From: an uncultured Hyphomicrobium sp.
Lineage (GTDB): Bacteria > Pseudomonadota > Alphaproteobacteria > Rhizobiales > Hyphomicrobiaceae
Length of the DNA: 64,000 nt
Direction of reading: 5' to 3'
Assembly: GCF_902826555.1 (NCBI RefSeq)
Contig: NZ_CADEFI010000011.1
Span: forward strand, 1-64,000
Part shown: piece after piece, positions 53,315 through 62,561 of the stretch
How positions within the stretch are numbered: the first letter of the stretch is position 1
How the letters are laid out: each line of letters starts with the position of its first letter
Notes under the pieces: model-generated
Told to the model about the DNA's origin: nothing
Seen by the model: only the letters and a program-made list of their open reading frames with translations
The model's database searches: none
Made by a program: the position numbers and the translations under genes

Positions 53315-55099
53315 ATGATTCCCGAGCGCGCCCTCATCGAACGCCAGCTCGACACGATTTTCGCGTCGGAGGACTTTGTGTCGGCGCCGAAGATGCGGTC
53401 CCTTCTGCGCTATCTCGTCGATGCGACGCTCGCAGGCGATGCCGAGCGGCTCAAGGGGTACACGATCGGCGTTGACGTGTTCGAGCGAAGCGCGGAGTTC
53501 GATCCCGGAACGGACCCAATCGTGAGGGTGCAGGCCGGACGTCTGCGCAAGCTCCTCGAAACCTACTACCGCACGAGCGGCCGGGACGATCCGGTGCGAA
53601 TCGAGATCCCCAGGGGCGGCTACACCGTCTCGCTGCTCACCGGCCACGCCCAGCCGGAGGCGGATCAGGCCGGAACGGGTAATGAGACGGACCCCGTAGA
53701 GGCGGTTCTCGAAATGTCCCGACCCTGGGCACGTGCGGGTCATTTTCCGCTGCTCCTGCTGGCTGCCGGATCGGTGCTGGCGTTGCTCCTGTTCTTTGGG
53801 ATTCGATCTTTCGACCGCGCCGGTGCTCCAGCCGAGATCGGCACGCAGGCGGCAGATCCCGCACCCGTAAGCGACGCCATCACGCTCGCTATTCTTCCAT
53901 TCACGGACATGTCGCGCGACACATCGAATGCCTCTTTCGCCGACGGTCTGACGGACGCACTCACGACTGCGCTTGCGCGGGCAAAATCCATTTCGCTCGC
54001 TTCGCGCACGTCTGCCTTCCAGTATCGGGAGGCGACCGACCTTCGCCGCGTCGGCCGCGAGCTGGGCGTGCGCTTCATCGTGGAAGGCGCCATGCAGCGC
54101 CACGGCGAGCAGATCCGTATCAACGTGCAGCTCATCGATGCCGAGACGGATGCCCACATCTGGGCGCAGGAATTCAATCGAGTGCTCGGAAACGAGTTTG
54201 CCGTGCAGAGCGAGTTGGTCACCACGCTTGCGGCCGAGCTTCGCCCCCAACTCTACAATGCCTTCAAGCGGACCATGCGAGGCCGGCCCGCTCGACCGGA
54301 GACGGCCTGGCAGCTCTACATGCGTTCCACCTGGGTGCCGGGCGAGGCGCGAAACAGCCTCGCCTGGGAGAAGGAACGCGTGGCGTTTGCGACCAGGGCC
54401 GTCAATCTGGATCCGAACCTCGGTCAGGCCCATTCCGTGCTCGCCGACAAGCTCGCCTATCTCGCGACCGTGGACCCGCCTTCCGACACGGACGAAGCAC
54501 GCACATCGGCCCAACTTCACGCACGGCGCGCGCTGGATCTCGCGGCGAGTGACGCCGACGTGCTCTTCAACCTGTCTATTCACTATTGGCATTCGGGGCG
54601 GATCGCCGAGTCGCTCGAGGCGACACGGCGGACGCTCGAGCTCGATCCCAATCACGTGCTCGCGCGATTTCTCGTGATGGCAGTCCCCTATACCTGCTCG
54701 CAAGCGCCCCAGGGGGTCATCGACAGTCTTTTGGCCTTCGATGCGAACCTCTCGCCCGACAATCCCGTGCGCTGGCTGACATGGCACTGGATCAGTCTGC
54801 TCTATCTCAACACCGGCGATTTTACGCGTGCGCTCGAGGCTTCACGGCGGTCGGATCAGGTTTTTCGCACCCCGAATACGACCTACCTCCTGGCCGCGCT
54901 TCTCGTGCAGAACGGAGAGACACAAGAGGCCATCGAGAAGATTGCAAACCAAGGCGAGAACTGGCCGAACCTCGACGCGCGCCACTATGCCGACGTCACC
55001 ATTCGACGGCGCTGCAAGGACGCGCCTCGGGCCGAGTTCATCCACCGCATTTTCAGCGCTCTCGCCGATGCCATCGATGCGAACCGGCGCGGCGGCTAG
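53315..55099 (+). CDS. Membrane protein with winged-helix-like N-terminus, FlgO/TolB-N-like region and TPRs
   Basis: 594 residues, single-span. Residues 1-105 end with IVRVQAGRLRKLLETYYRTS followed by DDPVRIEIPRGGYTVSL, resembling the C-terminal wing of OmpR/CadC-type DNA-binding domains. One helix (FPLLLLAAGSVLALLLFFGI) follows near 145-165. Outside: AILPFTDMSRDTSNASFADG, GVRFIVEGAMQRHGEQIRIN and DAETDAHIWAQEF, the TolB N-terminal-like domain seen with adenylate cyclases and CadC-like regulators, and then TPR-like helices (about 330-560). Annotations of relatives vary (adenylate cyclase-like, TPR protein); no cyclase domain is present here. Confidence 0.8.
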   Translation: MIPERALIERQLDTIFASEDFVSAPKMRSLLRYLVDATLAGDAERLKGYTIGVDVFERSAEFDPGTDPIVRVQAGRLRKLLETYYRTSGRDDPVRIEIPRGGYTVSLLTGHAQPEADQAGTGNETDPVEAVLEMSRPWARAGHFPLLLLAAGSVLALLLFFGIRSFDRAGAPAEIGTQAADPAPVSDAITLAILPFTDMSRDTSNASFADGLTDALTTALARAKSISLASRTSAFQYREATDLRRVGRELGVRFIVEGAMQRHGEQIRINVQLIDAETDAHIWAQEFNRVLGNEFAVQSELVTTLAAELRPQLYNAFKRTMRGRPARPETAWQLYMRSTWVPGEARNSLAWEKERVAFATRAVNLDPNLGQAHSVLADKLAYLATVDPPSDTDEARTSAQLHARRALDLAASDADVLFNLSIHYWHSGRIAESLEATRRTLELDPNHVLARFLVMAVPYTCSQAPQGVIDSLLAFDANLSPDNPVRWLTWHWISLLYLNTGDFTRALEASRRSDQVFRTPNTTYLLAALLVQNGETQEAIEKIANQGENWPNLDARHYADVTIRRRCKDAPRAEFIHRIFSALADAIDANRRGG

Positions 55100-55114
55100 G
55101 AGCGACTGCCGGCG

Positions 55115-55477
55115 TCAGCTTCCGGACCTGGTGCCACTCGACGCCCGACCGGCGAGAACAATCCGGGTGCGCGAGGTGATGGCCACCCTCACCTCGTCCG
55201 GTTGCTCCGATACCGCCGTCGCAATGGCGCGCAACGAATGGCGCGTCTGGTGCAATTGATCGACAAGAGACAGAACGATCGGCAAGCTCTCGTGCCCGAG
55301 GCCCATGCCGTAGTGCAGATCGCAGACCAGCCCGATGCGGGCCTCGTCGACATCGTCGAACAGGTAGCCGCCGGCATTCTTCGTCTGCGGTTGGATCAGG
55401 CCAAGCTCGATCCAACGGTGGAGCACACCGACTTCGAGCTGCTTCACGCGTGCACAAAGCTCATGTTCCGTAATCAT
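55115..55477 (-). CDS. cbpM: Chaperone modulator CbpM
   Basis: MerR-like helix-turn-helix protein that binds and inhibits the J-domain of CbpA. 120 residues: EVGVLHRWIELGLIQPQ is the recognition-helix region, then YLFDDVDEARIGLVCDLHYG and a helical tail. Its start overlaps the cbpA stop by four bases (ATGA), the classic cbpA-cbpM coupling. The C-terminal tail after residue 100 is Arg/Ser-rich. Confidence 0.92.
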   Translation of the reverse strand: MITEHELCARVKQLEVGVLHRWIELGLIQPQTKNAGGYLFDDVDEARIGLVCDLHYGMGLGHESLPIVLSLVDQLHQTRHSLRAIATAVSEQPDEVRVAITSRTRIVLAGRASSGTRSGS

Positions 55478-56409
55478 GTCCGACCTCCACGTTCTTGCCG
55501 GGGATGCTGCGGATGGCGCGCCTCCCAGTCCGCCATGAAGGCCGCGAGCTCGTCGTCTGGGTTCTCCGGCGGCACGATGGCGAGCTCGATCAGGTGATCG
55601 CCGCGGGCGCCGGCCTTGTCGCGCGGCACACCCTTGTTGCGCAAGCGCAGCGCCGTCTTGCTCTTGGCGCCCTTGGGAACCTTGACGTCAACCGGACCGT
55701 CGACCGTGTCGACCCGAACCTTGGCGCCGTTCAGGGCCTCTCCGAGCGTGACCGGCAGGACGGAATGGACGTCGAAGCCGTCGCGGCGGAATTCATCGTG
55801 CGGCAGGACCTGGACTTCGACATAGGCGTCGCCCGGCGGTTCGCCACCTGATCCCGGGCGGCCCTGCCCTTTGAGACGCAGGAGCTGGCCTTCGCGAAAG
55901 CCGGCGGGGATCTCGATGTCGAGTGTCTTGCCGTCGGGCATCGCTACCGTTTTTCGCGCGCCGTTGATGGCGTCGAGGAATTCGACCGGGAGCGTGTAAT
56001 GCACGTCGGCTCCTTGCGCGCGAACCTGTTCGCCACCGCGGCCACGGTTGCGAAACAGGTCGGCGAACATATCCTCCGCATCGAACGCGTCGTCGGCGGC
56101 GCCGGCGCCGAAGGGTGCGCGGCGGTGGTAGCGCATGTTGGGATCGGCCTCGGCGTACTCGCGATAGTAGCGCCGCTGTGGCATCTCCGCTCCGCTGTCA
56201 TCGATCTCGCCGGCATCAAACCGCTTGCGCTTCTCGACATCGCCCAGGATGTCGTTTGCGGCCGCGATCTCTTTGAAGCGGCGCTCGGCCTCGGCGTTGC
56301 CCGGATTGAGGTCGGGGTGGGTTTCCTTGGCGAGCTTGCGGTAGGCCTTGCGGATGTCGTCCTGCGAGGCGCTCCGATCAACTCCCAGTATTTTGTAGGG
56401 ATCCGCCAT
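55474..56409 (-). CDS. cbpA: Curved-DNA-binding protein CbpA (DnaJ family)
   Basis: J-domain co-chaperone of DnaK with DNA-binding activity. 311 residues from ATG 56409 (GTG 56412 is also in frame). J-domain 1-70 with HPD in KETHPDLNPG; Gly/Asp-rich linker; then two C-terminal substrate-binding domains (DVHYTLPVEFLDAINGARKT, then VTLGEALNGAKVRVDTVDG). No zinc-finger repeats, so type II like CbpA. Translationally coupled to cbpM. Confidence 0.94.
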   Translation of the reverse strand: MADPYKILGVDRSASQDDIRKAYRKLAKETHPDLNPGNAEAERRFKEIAAANDILGDVEKRKRFDAGEIDDSGAEMPQRRYYREYAEADPNMRYHRRAPFGAGAADDAFDAEDMFADLFRNRGRGGEQVRAQGADVHYTLPVEFLDAINGARKTVAMPDGKTLDIEIPAGFREGQLLRLKGQGRPGSGGEPPGDAYVEVQVLPHDEFRRDGFDVHSVLPVTLGEALNGAKVRVDTVDGPVDVKVPKGAKSKTALRLRNKGVPRDKAGARGDHLIELAIVPPENPDDELAAFMADWEARHPQHPRQERGGRT

Positions 56410-56614
56410 CACTTGCCACGAATTGAACGATGAACGCCATCGAACTTACAGCCTCAAGCTTCCGTTGGAGATTATTTTTTGCTTCCGCTGAAAAATACAG
56501 CTCGACGCCCTTTTCTGTCATTTGCAGGATAATAGTAAGCCTATGCTTTTCCGTGTTCGATAATCCACAGCGATCCTCATTCGACTGATGACTAGTAGTC
56601 ATCGTCAGCAACAC
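56378..56614 (-). CDS. Possible small protein overlapping the cbpA start
   Basis: A 78-residue frame (MLLTMTTSHQSNEDRCGLSN at the start, TEKGVELYFSAEAKNNLQRK in the middle) in an AT-richer region. The sequence looks protein-like rather than Arg-rich, but it overlaps the cbpA start by 32 bases and has no strong ribosome site. I do not recognise it. It could equally be the non-coding leader of cbpA. Confidence 0.25.
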   Translation of the reverse strand: MLLTMTTSHQSNEDRCGLSNTEKHRLTIILQMTEKGVELYFSAEAKNNLQRKLEAVSSMAFIVQFVASDGGSLQNTGS

Positions 56615-56678
56615 ACCTTATATCCCTACCTAAGTCGTTTGCTTGCGTCGCTGGGCTAGCAATATCACGGGGGATAGC

Positions 56679-57395
56679 ATGCCAAGTGTCGAAGCGAGGT
56701 TATTGGCGCGGCCGCTTTATATGCAGGTCCGCGATGTTCTTGTTCATCGTATCGCCGAAGGAAACTGGAAGCCTGGTGCATCGTTGCCAAACGAAACACT
56801 TTTGGCTCAGGAACTTGGAATCAGCATCGGGACAGTCCGCAAAGCCCTTGATATTATGGAGGATGAGCGGATTGTAACGCGTCGACAGGGGCGCGGAACA
56901 TTTGTCAGCGATTTTTCGACTCAACCGCATTTGTTTTCTAGTTTTTTCAAACGGGACGGGGCGCCCGTGATTCCTGAAAAGCGCAGAAAGTCAGTATCCA
57001 GAATTTGCGCGAACGAAGAAGTCGCTTCGCGGCTCGGGCTCAAGATCAACGACGAAGTCATCGAGATGGAGCGCGTACATTTTCACGGCCAAAAGCCTTT
57101 CTTGACAGAAATAGCTAGGTTTCCAGCGCACCTGTTCAAGACTTTGCCCGAGGACATAACGCGGTATCGTATTTCCGTTCTGGCTCAACACAATGGCATC
57201 ATTGTCGGCTACGCCGAGGAGGTTGTCACCGCCGCGCCCGCATCGGCGACGGATGCGATAGACCTAGAAGTTCCGGAGAAGACTCCACTGATCTGCCTGG
57301 ACCGCATTGTCTACTCCGACCGTGGAGAACCGCTCGAATGGAGATTGGCTCGATCTTTCACGCGTCATGAGCGCTTCGTCGTCAGATATCAATAG
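56679..57395 (+). CDS. GntR/HutC family transcriptional regulator
   Basis: 238 residues from ATG 56679. N-terminal winged helix (PLYMQVRDVLVHRIAEGNWK, LAQELGISIGTVRKALDIME, TRRQGRGTFVSDF). C-terminal UTRA ligand-binding domain, about 85-235 (VIEMERVHFHGQKPFLTEIA). Base composition is visibly lower in GC than in the flanking genes, which suggests acquisition. A small gene follows after 34 bases; no metabolic target gene is adjacent, so the effector is unknown. Confidence 0.9.
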   Translation: MPSVEARLLARPLYMQVRDVLVHRIAEGNWKPGASLPNETLLAQELGISIGTVRKALDIMEDERIVTRRQGRGTFVSDFSTQPHLFSSFFKRDGAPVIPEKRRKSVSRICANEEVASRLGLKINDEVIEMERVHFHGQKPFLTEIARFPAHLFKTLPEDITRYRISVLAQHNGIIVGYAEEVVTAAPASATDAIDLEVPEKTPLICLDRIVYSDRGEPLEWRLARSFTRHERFVVRYQ

Positions 57396-57429
57396 GCGCG
57401 ACATGCGCCTTCACCAGGACGAGATCTCA

Positions 57430-57654
57430 ATGAAAAATCATTATGACTGCGACGGCGCTGCCGAATCCCAGGATTCCGTAACCCGAGATTCGGTAACTCG
57501 AGCCAGGGGGCTTGCACGCCTTCTCATCTATGCACTTTTGGACGCCACCGATCTGGGCTCGGGCCGAACAGCGAAGTCCGTTCGCACGGCGATCGACCAG
57601 TTGAAGGCGGAATATGGGCTCAAGGATCATGAGATCCTCCAGCACCCCGGCTGA
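57430..57654 (+). CDS. Small hypothetical protein downstream of the GntR regulator
   Basis: 74 residues from ATG 57430, or 83 from ATG 57403. It contains an in-frame 15-base tandem duplication giving DSVTR-DSVTR (57472-57501) and then LARLLIYALLDATDLGSGRT and a helical end. Not recognised. The spacing of 34 bases to the GntR gene supports cotranscription. Confidence 0.5.
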   Translation: MKNHYDCDGAAESQDSVTRDSVTRARGLARLLIYALLDATDLGSGRTAKSVRTAIDQLKAEYGLKDHEILQHPG

Positions 57655-57659
57655 CCAAG

Positions 57660-57874
57660 CGCGATTATCCAAAGCCTCGTGCATAGCTGGTGCGCGACAC
57701 CACTTGGCGTTTCAGCTCGGCGACGGGCGGCACGCTGGCCACGTCCATGTTCGGCCGGGTGAAACGCTCCTTCAGCCGGGTTCGTAGAGATGTCCGGCAA
57801 AACTCGGATCGCCGGTTTTGCGGTCGCTGACAAAGATCTGCACGCTCGTGCCCCGTCGCTCCGCCCGCTGCGGC
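57660..57874 (-). other. Possible remnant of a disrupted gene
   Basis: On the minus strand VQIFVSDRKTGDPSFAGHLY (ending EPG and a stop) in one frame is continued in the next frame by LKERFTRPNMDVASVPPVAE and about 16 more residues. Both pieces look protein-like, and the frames meet at about 57775. It could be the end of a decayed gene at the edge of the GntR patch. No family recognised. Confidence 0.3.
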
Positions 57875-58093
57875 TCATTCGCCGCTGCGGCGCTGCTTTC
57901 GCGCCCAGTAGATGGCGAAGACAGCGATCCAGAAGAGGAGCGCGGCGACATCGAGCAGCGTCGAGAGCTCGCGCAGGCTGCGGTTCCAAGGTTGATCGGG
58001 AGGACCGACGAGCGCGAGGACGCCGACGACGACGCCCACGGCCAAGCAGAGGCCGACGCCAATCCACGCAATTCTGACCGCACGTCTCGTCAT
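57875..58093 (-). CDS. Small two-helix membrane protein
   Basis: 72 residues with two hydrophobic helices (IAWIGVGLCLAVGVVVGVLA and LLDVAALLFWIAVFAIYWA) joined by a short polar loop and ending in a basic tail. ATG 58093 has only GGGG about 8 bases upstream. Divergent from creD. Function unknown. Confidence 0.55.
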   Translation of the reverse strand: MTRRAVRIAWIGVGLCLAVGVVVGVLALVGPPDQPWNRSLRELSTLLDVAALLFWIAVFAIYWARKQRRSGE

Positions 58094-58342
58094 GGCGGCG
58101 CCCCAAAACTCAGGCCGCTCCCGGCTCGTGGCTCGTAAGCGCGAGCGGCTCGGAGCAACCTAACACGATCGACCAGCCGGCGGAATCCCTCGGCCTGTCC
58201 CGGAAATTTGCGCCAACTTCCGCAAACTACCGACCGTTAGCGCAAGTGCCCGCCGCCGTGCCCGCTTGCGCCTCAAATCCGCCAGGACGTCCCCGGACAG
58301 ACGAGACCCATGTCAAAGGCAGGTCACGAGCAAGGAGCGGCT

Positions 58343-59752
58343 ATGTCGGACGTCATTCGATCGGCGGGACGGGTGGCGCGCAGCCCCGCGTTCAAGTTCT
58401 TTCTCATTGCGTTCCTGATCCTGATTTTGCTTATCCCCCTGCTCATCGTGGCGGCGCTGGTGTCCGAGCGGGAAGGGCGCTCGCGCGAGGTGGTCAGCGA
58501 TGTGGCGCGCACGTGGGGCGGCACTCAGCAGCTCTCGGGACCTTTCGTCGTGGTGCCTTACATCGTGCGCATCGAATCCAAGGAGGGCGACAAGGTTATC
58601 CAGACCACGCAGGAGCGGCGCGCCGTTTTCCTGCCCGAAGAGCTTTCGATTGCCGGCGACGGCCGCTCGAACGTGCTCTACCGCTCGATCTTCGACGTCA
58701 ACGTCTACACCGCCAAGCTCACCATCGACGGCAGCTTCGCCGTGCCTGACATGGCGGATGTGGATCCGAACGCGGTCTCCGTGCGCTGGCGGGATGCGCT
58801 GTTCGTCTTGGCCCTCAGCGACGTCGCGGGCCTCAAGGAGGCCGCAAGCCTGACCGTGAACGGGCAGGAAACGCTGCCGTTCTCGCCCAGCGCCGGCCTT
58901 CCCGGCATCTACACGAGCGGCATGCACGCGAAACTTGCAGGCGCCTCCTCGATCATCGAGGGCGAGACCCCGCCCAAGGCGTTCCGCTTTCACGCCGATC
59001 TTCACTTCTCAGGATCGGGCGCGCTCGCGTTCGCTCCGACGGCCCGCGAAACGAAGGTCGCCCTCACGTCCGATTGGCCGCATCCGAGCTTCACCGGCGC
59101 GTTTCTGCCGATCGAGCGAGAGGTGAAAGCCGATGGCTTCTCCGCAAAATGGCGCGTGCCGCATCTCGCCCGCAGCGTGCCCAATGGGTGGATGCTGTCG
59201 GACGGCGGCCTGGACCGTTTCCAGCCGCACCTGTTCGGCGTGACGTTCTATCAGCCCGTCGATTTCTACGATCTCGTCACGCGGGCTGTGAAATACGGCA
59301 TTCTCTTTCTGGCCGTCGGCTTCATGGGCGTGTTCGTGCTCGAGCTCCTGTCCGAGAAGCGCGTCCATTCCGTGCAGTATCTCTTCGTCGGCATCGCAAT
59401 GGTGTTCTTCTACGTCCTCCTGCTCTCGTTTGCCGAGCACATCGGCTTCACGAAAGCCTATCTCATCGCCTCGGCGGCGACGGGCGGCATGCTGGCAACC
59501 TATGTTGCCAAGGCGCTCGACAACACGCGCAGCGGGCTTCTCATGGCCGCGCTGTTCACTCTGCTCTACGGATTCCTCTATCTGATCCTGCAGCTCGAGG
59601 ACTACGCGCTGCTCGCGGGTGCGCTGCTCGGCTTCGGAGCGCTGACAGCCGTCATGTTCGCGACCCTCAAGGTGGATTGGTCGGGGCTGGGCGGCCCGAC
59701 CTCCGACGACGTTTCCCCCGTGTCGGACAGCGTTCAAACGAACGTGGTATGA
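58343..59752 (+). CDS. creD: Inner membrane protein CreD
   Basis: 469 residues. One N-terminal helix (FFLIAFLILILLIPLLIVAA), a large extracytoplasmic domain with SREVVSDVARTWGGTQQLSG and GPFVVVPYI (the CreD hallmark), then five or six C-terminal helices. CreD is tied to beta-lactam and envelope stress in gammaproteobacteria; the creBC regulators are not in this window. ATG 58343 is preferred because AGGAG precedes it; ATG 58310 adds eleven residues. Confidence 0.92.
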   Translation: MSDVIRSAGRVARSPAFKFFLIAFLILILLIPLLIVAALVSEREGRSREVVSDVARTWGGTQQLSGPFVVVPYIVRIESKEGDKVIQTTQERRAVFLPEELSIAGDGRSNVLYRSIFDVNVYTAKLTIDGSFAVPDMADVDPNAVSVRWRDALFVLALSDVAGLKEAASLTVNGQETLPFSPSAGLPGIYTSGMHAKLAGASSIIEGETPPKAFRFHADLHFSGSGALAFAPTARETKVALTSDWPHPSFTGAFLPIEREVKADGFSAKWRVPHLARSVPNGWMLSDGGLDRFQPHLFGVTFYQPVDFYDLVTRAVKYGILFLAVGFMGVFVLELLSEKRVHSVQYLFVGIAMVFFYVLLLSFAEHIGFTKAYLIASAATGGMLATYVAKALDNTRSGLLMAALFTLLYGFLYLILQLEDYALLAGALLGFGALTAVMFATLKVDWSGLGGPTSDDVSPVSDSVQTNVV

Positions 59753-59871
59753 GTTGCGGGCTGGCAACCCGATTCGCAAACCTGAAAGGAGGCCGGCTGC
59801 GAAGACCTGCAATCCAAGAACGGAGCATCGGCGTGCTGCCAGCTTGGGGAAAGTCGCAGGGAGATCAATCA

Positions 59872-60540
59872 ATGAAAATCAAAGCGCTCGCTGCCGAGTT
59901 CATCGGCACGTTCATGCTCACGGCTTCGGTTCTGGGTGCCGCGTTCTACTCGTTCGGAGCCCCCGCCGGTGCGGCGGGTATTCTCGGAGTGGCGTTCTCG
60001 ATCGGCATCACCGTTCTGGTGCTCGCGCGGTCGATCGGACACATCTCGGGCGGTCATTATAATCCGGCCGTTACCCTGGGACTGGTTGCAGGCGGACGCT
60101 TCGAGATCGGCGACGCGCTTCCCTACATTGTCGCGCAGTGTCTCGGGGCCATCGCTGCGACCGCCGTATTTGCCACGATCGGCCATGCGCCCGCCACCTA
60201 CGCGGCGAACGGGTACGGCAGCCTGTCGATGATCAATGCCAGCCTTTCCAGCGTGCTCATCATCGAAGCGCTGCTGACGGCGTTCTTCCTGATCGTCATC
60301 ATGGGGGTAACACGCGCGAGCGCGCCGGCAGGCTTCGCACCGCTCGCCATCGGCCTCACATTGACGGCCATCCATCTGATGTCGATCCCGGTGTCGAACA
60401 CGTCGGTCAACCCGGCCCGCAGCCTGGGGCCTGCGCTTTTCGCGGGTGGCGAGGCGCTGTCTCAGCTCTGGGTATTCTGGGCCGCCCCGATCGCGGGCGC
60501 CGTGATCGGCGCGCTCGCGTATCGCTGGCTCGACGAGTAG
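59872..60540 (+). CDS. aqpZ: Aquaporin Z-type water channel
   Basis: 222 residues with six helices and the two half-helix pore loops, NPAV in GGHYNPAVTLG and NPAR in SVNPARSLGPA. FIGTFMLTA in helix 1 is typical of water-selective AqpZ rather than glycerol facilitators. ATG 59872 has AGGGAG 8 bases upstream. It follows creD by 119 bases and is followed by a terminator. Confidence 0.94.
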   Translation: MKIKALAAEFIGTFMLTASVLGAAFYSFGAPAGAAGILGVAFSIGITVLVLARSIGHISGGHYNPAVTLGLVAGGRFEIGDALPYIVAQCLGAIAATAVFATIGHAPATYAANGYGSLSMINASLSSVLIIEALLTAFFLIVIMGVTRASAPAGFAPLAIGLTLTAIHLMSIPVSNTSVNPARSLGPALFAGGEALSQLWVFWAAPIAGAVIGALAYRWLDE

Positions 60541-60596
60541 AACGTTTCCCGCGCATTGCGGCGAACGCAAAAGACTTTGAAATTGCGCTCAAAACA

Positions 60597-60627
60597 ACGG
60601 CTGCCGTGCAAAACGGCAGCCGTTTGC
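60597..60627 (+). terminator. Terminator after aqpZ
   Basis: ACGGCTGCCGT (60597-60607) pairs with ACGGCAGCCGT (60613-60623), five-base loop, followed by TTG only; the T-run is short. Confidence 0.7.
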
Positions 60628-60923
60628 CGTGTAAGTGCGACTTTTGAGCAGCAGAAAGTCCCTGTTTTTTCTTGATTTTTATGGGGGCGTGTGCGATTCC
60701 GGCTGCGGCTCGGGCGCAGGGGCTAGACCTTACGCGATCTCATTTGTCCCTTTTCGAGCTTCCAAATTCTGTATTTGCCCGCTTGCGGCATCTGCCATTC
60801 CCCTGCGCTCTCGTCGTCTCGAAGCTGCGCCCGGAGACCCACTCAATTCGAATGTGGGTCGCTTTTCCGGTTGCGTGCGCGCGCTCGAGATCAAGAGAGA
60901 TCGCATGATGGAGACTTAGTTTA
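60628..60923 (+). other. Leader region of the DEAD-box helicase gene
   Basis: About 300 bases with a T-rich stretch near 60660-60685 (TTTTTTCTTGATTTTT) that may include the promoter. A long untranslated leader is common for cold-induced helicase genes. No protein-like frame precedes the helicase start. Confidence 0.4.
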
Positions 60924-62561
60924 TTGGATACGAAGACGTTCGCTGAGCTGGGGCTCAGCCAGAAGGTTCAGGCCGCGATCGCCGCGGCCGGCTATTCCTC
61001 CCCGACGCCCATTCAAGCCGCGGCAATCCCGGTGGCGGTCACGGGCCGAGACGTGCTCGGCATCGCACAGACCGGCACGGGTAAGACCGCGTCGTTCGTG
61101 CTGCCGATGATCGCTCGGCTCGAGACCGGGCGTGCAAGAGCGCGCATGCCGCGCTCGCTCATCCTGGCTCCGACGCGCGAACTCGCGGCGCAGGTGGCAC
61201 AGAGCTTCGAGAAGTACGGCGTCAATCACAAGCTCGACGTGGCGCTTCTGATCGGCGGCGTGTCGATGGATGATCAGGTGCGCAAGCTCGACCGCGGCGT
61301 CGACGTGCTGATCGCGACGCCGGGACGGCTGCTCGATCACTTCCAACGCGGACGCCTGATGCTGATGGGCGTCGAAATTCTCGTCATCGACGAAGCCGAC
61401 CGCATGCTCGACATGGGCTTCATTCCCGACATCGAGAAGATCTGCAATCTTTTGCCGCCGCGTCGCCAGACGCTTTTCTTCTCCGCCACCATGCCGCCGG
61501 AGATCACGCGTCTCGTCAATCAGTTCCTGCGCGATCCGGAGCGGATCGAGGTTGCCCGTCCGGCGACCACGGCAAAGACCATCACGCAAAGCTTCCGCTT
61601 CTGCCCCGAGAGCGAGGACTGGGTAAAGCGCGAGATGCTGCGCGACATGATCCGCGCGGATAACGTGAAGAACGCCATCGTCTTCTGCAACCGCAAGCGG
61701 GACGTCGCAATCCTGCTGAAGTCGCTGCTCAAGCACGGCTTCAACGCCGGCGCGCTGCACGGCGACATGGACCAGAAGAGCCGCATGGAGACGCTCGACC
61801 GCTTCCGTAACGGCGACATCACGATTCTCGCGGCGAGCGACGTCGCGGCGCGCGGGCTCGATATTCCCGATGTGTCGCACGTGTTCAACTTCGATCTCCC
61901 GTGGCAATCGGACGACTACGTGCACCGCATCGGACGCACCGGACGCGCGGGGCGCGAGGGCACGGCGCAATCGATCGTCACGACCGAGGAGCTCAAAAGC
62001 TTCAAGGACATCGAAAAGATGCTCGGAGAGACGGCGGCGTGGATCGGCGAGCCGCCGAGCGAGCAGGATTTCGCGGATGCCGGCAAGCGTCGCCGCGGCC
62101 GTGGACGCGGCGGGCGCACGGGAGCACCGCGCGAGAGCGGACGTGGCGACCGCGGTGACCGCGGGCGCAGCGAGGGCGGACGTCAGGAGGGACGGCGCAC
62201 TGCCGGCCCGAGCCACGGCGGCGAGCGGCGCAACAGTGCTTCCCAAGCCAGCGCACCCGCAGAGACGAGCCGTGGCGCAGACGCCAAGCCTCCGCGTGAG
62301 GGCGGCCGCGAGCAGCGGCGTCCCGAGGCGCGGCGCGATGGCGCCAAGCCGCAGCAGCATGCGAAGGCGCCGCGACCCGACACCGCCGATCCGAGGACCG
62401 AGGCCCGCCGTGAGGAGCGTCCTGTTCAGCAGGCGCCGCGTGCAAGGCCGCCCCGGGCTCCCGATTCGGAGCCGTCGAAGGCCGCGGTGGGCGCTTTCGC
62501 TGGAAATGTGCCGGCGTTCCTCAGACGCCCGCCACGACCGGTTAAAGCTGCCAGCGAGTAA
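60924..62561 (+). CDS. DEAD-box RNA helicase, RhlE type
   Basis: 545 residues from TTG 60924, with GGAG 10 bases upstream; no ATG gives the conserved FAELGLSQKVQAAIAAAGY Q-motif region intact. Motifs: AQTGTGKT (I), PTRELA (Ia), TPGRL (Ib), DEAD (II), SATMP (III), VFCNRKRD, DVAARGLDIP (V), HRIGRTGRAG (VI). From about residue 385 the protein is an Arg/Gly-rich tail (RRRGRGRGGRTG) of 160 residues, typical of alphaproteobacterial RhlE-like proteins that bind structured RNA in ribosome assembly or cold adaptation. Confidence 0.95.
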   Translation: MDTKTFAELGLSQKVQAAIAAAGYSSPTPIQAAAIPVAVTGRDVLGIAQTGTGKTASFVLPMIARLETGRARARMPRSLILAPTRELAAQVAQSFEKYGVNHKLDVALLIGGVSMDDQVRKLDRGVDVLIATPGRLLDHFQRGRLMLMGVEILVIDEADRMLDMGFIPDIEKICNLLPPRRQTLFFSATMPPEITRLVNQFLRDPERIEVARPATTAKTITQSFRFCPESEDWVKREMLRDMIRADNVKNAIVFCNRKRDVAILLKSLLKHGFNAGALHGDMDQKSRMETLDRFRNGDITILAASDVAARGLDIPDVSHVFNFDLPWQSDDYVHRIGRTGRAGREGTAQSIVTTEELKSFKDIEKMLGETAAWIGEPPSEQDFADAGKRRRGRGRGGRTGAPRESGRGDRGDRGRSEGGRQEGRRTAGPSHGGERRNSASQASAPAETSRGADAKPPREGGREQRRPEARRDGAKPQQHAKAPRPDTADPRTEARREERPVQQAPRARPPRAPDSEPSKAAVGAFAGNVPAFLRRPPRPVKAASE

